DNA of 64,000 nucleotides. It comes from Dokdonella sp041395345. Lineage in GTDB: Bacteria; Pseudomonadota; Gammaproteobacteria; Xanthomonadales; Rhodanobacteraceae. The translations under genes were made by a program, and so were the position numbers. Shown in pieces: positions 36,091-43,166 of the stretch (within the stretch, counting starts at the first letter, position 1; each line of letters begins with the position of its first letter). Location: NCBI RefSeq assembly GCF_041395345.1, contig NZ_JAWLAR010000003.1:211557-275556 (forward strand), written 5' to 3'. Below the pieces are notes generated by a model that was not told the origin of the DNA, made no database searches, and saw nothing but the letters and a program-made list of their open reading frames with translations.

Positions 36091-36109
36091 GGCGGGTCTC
36101 GGACCCGCC
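36091..36109. terminator. Bidirectional hairpin terminator between convergent genes
   Basis: Stem GGCGGGTC (36091-36098) with GACCCGCC (36102-36109), loop TCG. On the minus strand four T residues follow. It lies between the convergent glycosyltransferase gene and the cassette operon. The left arm precedes the direct-repeat copy, and copy 2 lacks this arm. Confidence 0.5.
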
Positions 36110-36254
36110 CGCTCTTCTGACGAATTTCAAGATCCATCGTGGAGCCTGCACTGGGCCCAGCCTGCATGGATCGCAATTCCTGGCAAGACGCGGGCGAGTC
36201 TGAGACTCGCCGCTACGACGGTCGGTGCTGCCTCAGTCTGCAACTCCATCGCCC
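36096..36254. repeat. Direct repeat, left copy, flanking the accessory cassette
   Basis: 159 bp that matches 39439-39596 at about 97% by eye (four mismatches, one single-base gap). It contains the palindrome GCGAGTCTGAGACTCGC. Its last 22 bp correspond to the final codons of the NRDE gene: read on the minus strand they give GDGVAD and stop, against GDGVED and stop in the intact gene. This copy is therefore a duplicated fragment of NRDE tail plus downstream flank, left at the other end of the inserted cassette. Confidence 0.9.
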
Positions 36255-36274
36255 CGACCCAATCGGACTGCTGG

Positions 36275-37255
36275 TCACGCCAGCACAACGATTTTGCCAC
36301 CCGCCTGGTTCCGCTCCATGCAGCGGTGCGCCTCGACGATTTCATCCAGGGAGAATGTCTTGCCTATGTGTGGCGAATACTCTCCCGCTTCAATCAGTTC
36401 GACAAAGTCTTGCAACGGTGTCCGCATGAAGTCCTCTGACCCGCCTGCATAGGTTGTCAGATTTACCGCAGTGGGTATCGCGCTCATCGGACTGAAGTCT
36501 GCAAGCGACCAGCTGTTGCCGACCATGCCGGTCATGCAGACCACACCACCTGCTCTGGCCGACTGCAGTGAATCAAGCAGGGTGTTGGTCCCGATCAACT
36601 CGAGGACCTTGTTCACGCCGCAGGGGAAGACCTCCCGAATCTGCGGGGCGAGCGCCCCATTGTCGATGAATACCTGGTCCGCACCATTTCTTCGCAACGT
36701 TTCCTCCCGCGCAGGGTCGCGCGTGGTCGCCGCCACCACGGCGCCGTGGCGCTTCGCCAGCGCGGCGGCGGCGAGCCCTACGGAGGTGGTGCCGCCGCGT
36801 ATCAGGATCGTGTCGCCTTCCTGGAGTCGAAGCGACTTGAACAAGGAGCCCCAGGCCGTCGGCAACATCTCCGGGATTGCGCCCAGCACCTCCCAGGCAA
36901 GCCTGGTGTCCAGCTTCTTTACCTGTGAGACCGGTACGAGAGTGTATTCCGCATAGCTGCCATCGAAGGCGCGACCCAGCCCACCCATCGCCGTGGCCAC
37001 GACGTCTCCAGGCTCGAATTCTCCACCCGGCGCCGCCTCGACCAGTCCAGTCGCTTCGATGCCGAGCACGCGCGGGAACTGCACGTTGGGTGAGTGGCCT
37101 TGCCGCGTGAAGAGCTCCGATCGGTTAAGGCCGAACGCCTTGACCCGAATCAGTACCTCACCCCGCTTGGGTGTCGGAACCGGGAGGCGCTCCAGCTTGA
37201 GCACGTCCGGCCCGCCTGCCTCGCGGATGACCGCGGCTTTCATGGTTCGGTTCAT
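36275..37255 (-). CDS. Zinc-independent MDR-family NAD(P)H:quinone oxidoreductase-like protein
   Basis: A 326-residue medium-chain dehydrogenase/reductase of the quinone-oxidoreductase type. It has the GroES-like half (MKAAVIREAGGPDVLKLERL, GLNRSELFTRQG, VLGIEATGLVE) and a Rossmann half with ILIRGGTTSVGLAAAALAK binding NAD(P)H. The structural and catalytic Zn ligand pattern of alcohol dehydrogenases is not present. It probably reduces quinones or enones with NADPH. AGGAGG lies upstream; the ATG at 37255 overlaps the DoxX stop codon (TGATG), so the two genes are coupled. It is the last gene of the cassette operon, and a divergent LysR regulator sits at the operon head, suggesting inducible detoxification of an electrophile or oxidant. 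The substrate is unknown. Confidence 0.9.
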   Translation of the reverse strand: MNRTMKAAVIREAGGPDVLKLERLPVPTPKRGEVLIRVKAFGLNRSELFTRQGHSPNVQFPRVLGIEATGLVEAAPGGEFEPGDVVATAMGGLGRAFDGSYAEYTLVPVSQVKKLDTRLAWEVLGAIPEMLPTAWGSLFKSLRLQEGDTILIRGGTTSVGLAAAALAKRHGAVVAATTRDPAREETLRRNGADQVFIDNGALAPQIREVFPCGVNKVLELIGTNTLLDSLQSARAGGVVCMTGMVGNSWSLADFSPMSAIPTAVNLTTYAGGSEDFMRTPLQDFVELIEAGEYSPHIGKTFSLDEIVEAHRCMERNQAGGKIVVLA

Positions 37256-37665
37256 CACGCGCTCCTCCTTCTTCTTGAGATCAGGTTCTCGATGCTTTGC
37301 CCAGGCGCCCCGGTTTTCGCCAGCAGGAGCAAGCCGCCTGCCATCGCTACGTTCTTCAGGAACATGATCTGCTGAATCTGATCGCTGAAGTCCCGATGAA
37401 ACACGGCGGCCGCGAGCAAGCTGAAACCGGCAAGCAGCAAGGCGCAGTAGCGAGTTCGAAATCCGACCAGCAACGCCATTCCGGCACCGAATTCGAATGC
37501 AATCGTCGGTACCAGAAGCACACCGGGGACGCCGAATGCCTCCATGTAGCCTTGGGTCATGTCAAATGCGCTGACCTTGCCGAGCGCGGAGAGGATGAAT
37601 ATCGCAGACATGGCTGCTCGCGCAGGCAGATCGGCCAGTCTTGTGATCTTGTCGAGCATGATCAT
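37255..37665 (-). CDS. DoxX family membrane protein
   Basis: A 136-residue four-helix DoxX-like inner-membrane protein. Helices lie at about 10-30, 45-68, 70-90 and 100-120, with the family segments FEFGAGMALLVGFRTRYCALLLAGFSLLAA and QIMFLKNVAMAGGLLLLA. DoxX proteins are often found with oxidoreductases and redox-stress genes; the molecular role is poorly defined. AAGGAAG precedes the ATG at 37665; a second ATG two codons later is also possible. It lies 15 bp after the NTF2-like gene and overlaps the MDR gene by one base, so the three form one operon. Confidence 0.88.
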   Translation of the reverse strand: MIMLDKITRLADLPARAAMSAIFILSALGKVSAFDMTQGYMEAFGVPGVLLVPTIAFEFGAGMALLVGFRTRYCALLLAGFSLLAAAVFHRDFSDQIQQIMFLKNVAMAGGLLLLAKTGAPGQSIENLISRRRRSA

Positions 37666-37680
37666 TCTTCCTTGCTAGGA

Positions 37681-38157
37681 CTACTGGCGAGGTGGGTTGG
37701 TGGTGGAAAAGATGTATCGAGCGATCTTCCATGCACCCTCCCGGGACTTGTGGAACATGAACAACTCCTGGTTGGCCTCCGGCATGCGTTCGCCGCTGGC
37801 GTGCAACGTGACGAACCCTTCAGAGCGCGTGCGTGCAAATGCCCACGTCGGCGCCACCTGCACGATCTCGTCGACGACGAAGTTGATCTCGAGGGATATC
37901 GCCTTGAACACAATCCCGTATGCAATGCGCACGGCATCCTTGCCCACGCTGGGTAGGCTGTGCTGCGGCATGAACACGCCATCGTCGGCATAGAGCGTGA
38001 GCACCGTCTCTGTGTCCGAATTGTTCAATGCGGTTTCGTAAGTGGAGAGCACGGACTCGATCGCAGCCCGATCGGTCGGGTGTACTTCGGCGGCGAGGCC
38101 CGGCAAGGCGGTCGCCGCGCCAGCGACGAGCAGTGCCGAGGTCAAGAAACTTTTCAT
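37681..38157 (-). CDS. SgcJ/EcaC-like NTF2-superfamily exported protein
   Basis: A 158-residue protein with a signal peptide (about 1-23, ending PGLAA) and an NTF2/SnoaL-like cone-fold domain: HPTDRAAIESVLSTYETALNNSDTETVLTLYADDGVFMPQ..., SVGKDAVRIAYGIVF, and the closing WKIARYIFSTT. AAGGAGAT precedes the ATG at 38157, which is why this start is preferred over the longer frame. The family spans enzymes and ligand-binding proteins. This exported form is often found with DoxX and oxidoreductase genes under a LysR regulator. It is the first gene of the cassette operon, and its function is not known. Confidence 0.85.
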   Translation of the reverse strand: MKSFLTSALLVAGAATALPGLAAEVHPTDRAAIESVLSTYETALNNSDTETVLTLYADDGVFMPQHSLPSVGKDAVRIAYGIVFKAISLEINFVVDEIVQVAPTWAFARTRSEGFVTLHASGERMPEANQELFMFHKSREGAWKIARYIFSTTNPPRQ

Positions 38158-38258
38158 CGGACATCTCCTTCGGTTGCGGCGGAATCGCCGCTGAAGGAAA
38201 GGTAGGACTTTTCTATCCAGAGGATTAGTAGGAGACTTAGGGAAAGATTGTTCCATTT
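38158..38258. promoter_or_regulatory. Divergent control region of the LysR regulator and cassette operon
   Basis: 101 bp between divergently transcribed genes, the usual place for LysR regulation of its neighbour. It is visibly more A/T-rich than the surroundings towards the lysR side and holds the ribosome site of the NTF2-like gene (on the minus strand). I could not identify an unambiguous T-N11-A operator. Confidence 0.5.
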
Positions 38259-39176
38259 ATGGGAAAATCAATGATGGACCTTAACGCGCTGCTTGTCTTC
38301 GCGCGGGTGGCCGGGGCTAACAGCTTCTCCGAAGCGGCCCGCCGCCTGAACATGCCGATCTCTACCGTTTCGCGGAAAGTGGCAGATCTCGAAGACGCGC
38401 TCGGCGTCCGTCTGCTCGAACGTTCGACGCGAAGCCTCCGGCTGACCGACATAGGTGAAGAAATTCTGGCCGAAGCGCAACGAGGCGTTGAGCTTGAGGA
38501 GGCCGTGGAGAGCATTGTTTCCAATCAGTTGTCCGAGGTGCGTGGCCTGCTGCGCCTTTCAGCCCCGCCCAGCATCGGCGACAGCTTGTTGGCACCGATC
38601 ATTACGGCATTTCAGTCCTCCTATCCCGGCGTGAGAGTTCACGTTCTGGTCACGGATCGTTTCGTCGACCCTATTTCGGAAGGGGTCGATCTGGCGTTTC
38701 GTGTTGGTAACCTAAAGGATTCTTCGCTGGTCGCAAGAACGGTACTCACTTACCGACGGCAGTTGGTGGCCAGCCCCGAGTACCTCTCAAGAAACCCTCC
38801 TCCGAAACATCCAAGGGAGCTTGGCCGGCATCGGTTGTTGGCATTCTCCTACACCAGCGATGAGCGAAGCTGGTCGTTCAGTTGCGGCAAAAGCAAGGAA
38901 ACGATCAAGTACCTTCCTTTTCTTGCCATGAACGATTACGCGGGACTCGCCGAAGCGCTTCTGTCCGGCAGTGGGATCAGTGACATGCCGCCCATCGTAC
39001 GGCCCGATTTGATCAGGGAAGGACGACTGGTGGAGGTCATGCCTGAGTGGCATCTTGCGCCAGAATCGCTTTCGATGATCCATCTCAGCAACCGCCATGT
39101 TCCGCGGGCGCTTAGACTGTTCAAGGAGTTTGCGGCCCAGATGGCGCCGTCGATTTTTCCGGACCTGCCGGTCTGA
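38259..39176 (+). CDS. LysR family transcriptional regulator
   Basis: A 305-residue LysR-type regulator. The winged helix-turn-helix is at about 7-65 (FARVAGANSFSEAARRLNMPISTVSRKVADLEDALGVRLLERSTRSLRLT), and the effector-binding domain is at about 92-300 (GLLRLSAPPSIGDSLLAPIITAF, DLAFRVGNL, DYAGLAEALLSGSGISDMP). It belongs to the CrgA-like subgroup by its RLSAPPSIG start. It is divergent from the NTF2-DoxX-MDR operon and is its likely regulator, in response to a small molecule. An ATG four codons downstream of 38259 is an alternative start. Together with the operon it occupies the segment between the direct repeats. Confidence 0.92.
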   Translation: MGKSMMDLNALLVFARVAGANSFSEAARRLNMPISTVSRKVADLEDALGVRLLERSTRSLRLTDIGEEILAEAQRGVELEEAVESIVSNQLSEVRGLLRLSAPPSIGDSLLAPIITAFQSSYPGVRVHVLVTDRFVDPISEGVDLAFRVGNLKDSSLVARTVLTYRRQLVASPEYLSRNPPPKHPRELGRHRLLAFSYTSDERSWSFSCGKSKETIKYLPFLAMNDYAGLAEALLSGSGISDMPPIVRPDLIREGRLVEVMPEWHLAPESLSMIHLSNRHVPRALRLFKEFAAQMAPSIFPDLPV

Positions 39177-39224
39177 TAGGGCACTGAATCCCGGACCGGG
39201 AATACACTTTCGACGTCCGCTTCT

Positions 39225-39392
39225 GGCCCAGGCTGCGTGAAAACTCCAGCCGATCTTTCGAGCATGCACACGTACGTCTCGTTAGAGCAGTTGATCTGAG
39301 CAAAATTCGCTTTGACACGTCGTACGAGGCCCGGTTTTGCGCGCTTTCTGTCACGCGATCATACGTATTCGCGTTTTCACACAGCCTGGGCC
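39225..39392. repeat. Inverted-repeat pair, possible MITE-like remnant
   Basis: GGCCCAGGCTGCGTGAAAA at 39225-39243 and its inverse TTTTCACACAGCCTGGGCC at 39374-39392 differ at one position and are about 130 bp apart. The interior has no supported gene. Ends of this kind recall insertion-element remnants, but no transposase is visible. It lies inside the interval between lysR and the right direct repeat. Confidence 0.5.
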
Positions 39393-39438
39393 GACTCCAG
39401 CCTGCGCCGGAATGACGTGCGTCAAGTCGGTGCCAGTC

Positions 39439-39596
39439 GTCTCGGACCCGCCCGCTCTTCTGACGAATTTCAAGATCCATCGTGGATCCTGCACTGGGCC
39501 CAGCCTGCATGGATCGCAATTCCTGGCAGACGCGGGCGAGTGTGAGACTCGCCGCTACGACGGTCGGTGCTGCCTCAGTCTTCGACTCCATCGCCC
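39439..39596. repeat. Direct repeat, right copy, overlapping the NRDE gene 3' end
   Basis: 158 bp paired with 36096-36254. Bases 39575-39596 are the last codons (GDGVED, stop) of the intact NRDE gene on the minus strand; the rest is its downstream flank. The chromosomal original is therefore probably this copy, and the left copy the duplicate. Confidence 0.9.
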
Positions 39597-40372
39597 AGGC
39601 GCCACTCGCCACTGATCGAGAGGCAATCCCAACTGACATCGCCGGATGGAATTCCCTGCGCTGCAAAACTGCGTTCGCAGAAATGCAGCGTGCCGTCCGA
39701 GTGCTGCATGACCAGGCTGCTGGCCCGGGTTCCGTAGTGCTCGCCGCGAATGAAGATGGGCGACAGAAGTCGTTCGCGTTCGATGCCGACGCCGGTATCC
39801 GGCAACTCCGCATCGTCGGCTTGTCGGGTATCGGCAAGCAGCGCGAGCAGACTCGCATCATCTCGCCAGCCTGCATTCGCGGTGCGGACAAAGTTGCTGC
39901 GCAAGCGCTCATGCTTGGGCCAGGCGCTGTCGAAGGGCCCGTTGCCGACGACATGCACACCCGCGCCCAGGCGTTGAACCGTGGCGCTGTGGCCATCAAT
40001 CAACCAGACTGCCGAACGATCGCCGAATACCAGATTGAATCCGCCGTATTGTTGGATTTCGGCAAGAACGTGCCGGGCGAATTCTGCGGCGGGTCGATTG
40101 CCGATGACGAAGTCGCGGACCAGCATGCCACGTGATTTGGGCGCCTGCGCTGGAATGCCGCTGCGCAAATTGGTGACGGCGGCAAAGCGGCCGTCGTTGC
40201 GTTGCGCCAGCCAGCTGCCGCCGCCGACCCGATCGAGTCCGCCGAGGCAATCCGCGGCGCCCTGCCAGGGCTGCGCGGCAAGCGTCGCACGCGAGTGAAA
40301 CTCGTCGCGGTTCCCGAGCAGCAGCACGGGCCAGTCAAGCACGGCATCGATCGCTATCAGCAGGATGCACAT
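39575..40372 (-). CDS. NRDE (TANGO2-like) family protein
   Basis: A 265-residue protein of the NRDE/TANGO2 family, with the name-giving NRDE motif at 21-24 in LLLGNRDEFHSR and an N-terminal Met-Cys (MCILLIA). Other family segments are GGLDRVGGGSWLAQRNDGRFAAVTN, SRGMLVRDFV and GNGPFDSAWPK. Family function is not settled; haem or redox-related roles have been proposed for eukaryotic TANGO2. It has no signal peptide, so it is probably cytoplasmic. Its length is normal, so the gene survived the neighbouring insertion. Its last codons lie in the right direct repeat, and a duplicate of that tail sits 3.3 kb to the left. Confidence 0.88.
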   Translation of the reverse strand: MCILLIAIDAVLDWPVLLLGNRDEFHSRATLAAQPWQGAADCLGGLDRVGGGSWLAQRNDGRFAAVTNLRSGIPAQAPKSRGMLVRDFVIGNRPAAEFARHVLAEIQQYGGFNLVFGDRSAVWLIDGHSATVQRLGAGVHVVGNGPFDSAWPKHERLRSNFVRTANAGWRDDASLLALLADTRQADDAELPDTGVGIERERLLSPIFIRGEHYGTRASSLVMQHSDGTLHFCERSFAAQGIPSGDVSWDCLSISGEWRLGDGVED

Positions 40373-40432
40373 GGAGGAGCCCAGGCAAGTACAGCCAGAT
40401 TCGGACCCGGGTCTGCAAATCGGCTGCGCATT

Positions 40433-42979
40433 TCAGTTTGCCGGTGTCGACTGGCCACGCAGTTGCTGTTCGATGGTGCCGAGACGGGGATGATTGGGGC
40501 TAAGATCGCGCGCAGTCTTCAACGAGCGCCTGGCATCTTCGAGCTCACTCCTGGCCATCTGCTTTTCGGCCTGGTCCAGATAGGCCGAAGCCAGCAGTGC
40601 CGACATCGAAGCCAGGGTCGAGTCCGCGGGAGACACCTGACGAACCACCTCAAGCATTCCGAGCGCGCGCGCCAGTGAACCTTCGCCAAGATACTCGTCG
40701 AACAATTGCCTGGCGCGTACCGGCAACTGGTTGAGTCCGATCAGGGCATCCTGATTGTTGCCATCTATCGCCAGCGCGGCGCGGTACTTGTCGTAGGCGC
40801 TGTTGCCGGGCGGGTTGATCAGCCGCCCGGCCCGCACCGCCGATGCGGCATCGGCGATCAGGGTCTGCACGCGCTGGATTTCGGCCGCAGAGGGCGGCGG
40901 CCGTTCTGCCGCGATCGCCAGGCGTTCGCGCAACTCGCGCAGTTCGATCCGGGCACTGCGCAAATCCGCCGTCTCCGGGGCGATTGCCGCGGCTTGCTTG
41001 AGCAACTTGTCCGCGTTCCCGGGATTGCTGTCTTCGATGGCGGCACGAGCCTGCGCCACAAGGGCTTGTGCCACTCGGCGCAGGCCAGCGCGCGCTCGTG
41101 CATTGTCCGGATCGCGCTGCAGCACGGATTCAAACAGGGCCTGGGCCGAATCGGCATTGCCGGCATAGCGCCCGGCACGCAATTGCGACTCGCCCCTGGT
41201 CAGATCCTTGTCGATATCCTGCGCTGCCGATTCGAGCTGACTGGCCAGTTGTGCACGCAATTCCGGCAAGCCCGGGAAGGCTGGCAGGATGCGCGCGATA
41301 TCCTCGATTCGGGCCGACGCCGTTTCCAGTTCGCGCGCTTCAAATGCGGCAGCAGCCTGATCGGATAGGATTTTCGCACTGCGGCTGATGCCTGCGGTGG
41401 CCAGCGAATTGCCCGGATCGGCAACCAGCATGCGCTGATACAGGGCAACTGCACCGTCTTCGCCCAGGATACGACCCGCATCAAGCGCCTGTTGGGCCGA
41501 GTCGAGCAATGCCTCGGTTTCCGTGCTGCGTGCGTCCAGCGCTGCAATGGCCTGGTCAACCTCGTCCACCGAGATGCCACCACCGAGCAGCTCGCGCGCC
41601 GCAGCCACCGACTTGCGCGCCGTGTCGGGATCGTTGCGTGCCAGCGCATCGCGGGCGCGCGCCAGCAGTTTTTCGCCCACGCTGCGCAGTCCGCGCCGGG
41701 CGATTTCGTTGTCGAGATCCAGTGCACGCGCGCGCTCGAACAGCTCGCGTGCGCTGCTTCCCTGGTTGCCATCGAGCTCTCCGGCATCCTGGGCGCGCTG
41801 GGCGCGCGCGAGGATGTCGTTGAGTTCGGTGTTCGGCAGCAGGGCGCGCAGCCAGTCCTGGTTTTTCCAGACCAGGGCGGCGCCCGAACCCATCGCCAGA
41901 AGCAGCACCAGCAAGGTCACCCACAATCCGGTGCGTCGCTTTTTCGGGGTTGCTCGCCGTGCTGAGCTGCGACGCGCACGCATGATGTGGTCGTCGGTCG
42001 CCGCCATGATTTCCTCGAGCCTGCCCATGCTTGGATCGGCCCTGTTGCGCCCGCCAGCATCGGCCGAATCCGGTCGCGGCGAATGCTGGGTCAGGGGCAA
42101 GGGAGAAACTCGCGTTTCGGCAGAATGCGATTCGGATCGCTCGCCCGAAGTGAGCGACTCGAGCCCCTCCAGTTCGCCGCTGGCGATCGCCTGTTCGTAA
42201 CGCGCGATTGCAAGCGCGGCATCGTTGCCGGTCTGGAACCGGTCGTGCGGTTCCTTGGCCAGCAATCCATCGACCAGAGGCTGCAGCACGGAGAGGGAAT
42301 CGGGCAGCTTCGGAACCGGCTGGGTGATATGCATGATGCCGACCGCGAGCGAATCCTCGGCATGGTAGGGCACGCGCCCGACCAGCATTTCGTAGAGCAC
42401 CACACCCAGGCTATACAGATCGGCACGCCCATCGAGCTGCTTGCCGCGCGCCTGTTCGGGACTCATGTAGTGCGGCGTGCCGACAACAGCACCCGTGCGC
42501 GTCATGCGCGTCGCCGAATCGTTGGCGCGGGCAATTCCGAAATCGGTCAATACCGAGGATTCGTCGTCGCGCAGCAGAATATTGTCGGGCTTGATATCCC
42601 GGTGGATGAAGCCCTTCTGCTGGGCGTAATTGATGGCGCCGGCTATTTCGCGGGTCACGCGCAACGCGAACGACACCGGTCGGGCCGGTCCATCCTTGCT
42701 CAGGACCGGGCCGCCAGCCAGATATTCCATGGCGATGTAGTGATAGTCGCCTACCCGGCTGACATCATGAATGCCGACGACGTGGCGATGATGCAGGCGC
42801 GCGGCGATCTTGGCCTCGCGCAGGAAGCGTTCTCCGAAGTTCGGATCCACGAGCAGGGCCGGCGACATGATCTTGAGCGCGACTTCGCGGTCCACGGACT
42901 CCTGGACCGCCAGATACACGGTAGCCATGCCGCCACGCCCAAGCTGGCGCAGCAATCGGTATCCAGGGATTTCGATCAC
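40433..42979 (-). CDS. PknB-type serine/threonine protein kinase with large extracytoplasmic repeat domain
   Basis: An 848-residue Hanks-type kinase. The kinase domain (about 7-265) has the glycine loop LGRGGMATVYLA, Lys36 (VALKI), the HRDIKPDN loop, DFG, GTPHYMSPEQARG and a DLYSLGVVLYEML segment; all catalytic residues are present. A juxtamembrane acidic/Ser/Thr-rich region (about 270-340) is followed by a helix (about 351-373) and then about 475 residues of alternating helices, Ala/Arg-rich, with repeated ARAAL / LARARDALARNDPDTARKS-type units resembling TPR-like solenoids. The solenoid should be periplasmic and act as sensor. The start is GTG (42977-42979), with GGAAG close upstream but poor spacing. 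No phosphatase or FHA-domain partner lies nearby. Confidence 0.9.
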   Translation of the reverse strand: MIEIPGYRLLRQLGRGGMATVYLAVQESVDREVALKIMSPALLVDPNFGERFLREAKIAARLHHRHVVGIHDVSRVGDYHYIAMEYLAGGPVLSKDGPARPVSFALRVTREIAGAINYAQQKGFIHRDIKPDNILLRDDESSVLTDFGIARANDSATRMTRTGAVVGTPHYMSPEQARGKQLDGRADLYSLGVVLYEMLVGRVPYHAEDSLAVGIMHITQPVPKLPDSLSVLQPLVDGLLAKEPHDRFQTGNDAALAIARYEQAIASGELEGLESLTSGERSESHSAETRVSPLPLTQHSPRPDSADAGGRNRADPSMGRLEEIMAATDDHIMRARRSSARRATPKKRRTGLWVTLLVLLLAMGSGAALVWKNQDWLRALLPNTELNDILARAQRAQDAGELDGNQGSSARELFERARALDLDNEIARRGLRSVGEKLLARARDALARNDPDTARKSVAAARELLGGGISVDEVDQAIAALDARSTETEALLDSAQQALDAGRILGEDGAVALYQRMLVADPGNSLATAGISRSAKILSDQAAAAFEARELETASARIEDIARILPAFPGLPELRAQLASQLESAAQDIDKDLTRGESQLRAGRYAGNADSAQALFESVLQRDPDNARARAGLRRVAQALVAQARAAIEDSNPGNADKLLKQAAAIAPETADLRSARIELRELRERLAIAAERPPPSAAEIQRVQTLIADAASAVRAGRLINPPGNSAYDKYRAALAIDGNNQDALIGLNQLPVRARQLFDEYLGEGSLARALGMLEVVRQVSPADSTLASMSALLASAYLDQAEKQMARSELEDARRSLKTARDLSPNHPRLGTIEQQLRGQSTPAN

Positions 42980-43166
42980 TTCCGGTTTCTATCCATGCAA
43001 ACTGCCGCGCTGCAGCGGGGCCTGTAGCATATCAGCCCGCCTGCCCGTTTCGCCCGTCAGCCGCAACGCGAGCCTTGCCAGGGTCAGCAGCCTTCACTCT
43101 GCCTCGCAGTACGGCAGGCAGACTTTCTGAACGCCATGACGGTTGTGCCACTTGATCCGGATTGGC

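Noticed and set aside
36080..36300. Small open frames in the left repeat and in 39312-39615
   Set aside because: Both repeat copies produce similar short frames simply because the sequence is duplicated; the only protein-coding content is the NRDE tail on the minus strand.
36096..39596. Classical transposon or integron
   Set aside because: No transposase, integrase or attC/tRNA site is visible, and the duplicated flank of about 158 bp is far longer than normal target duplications.
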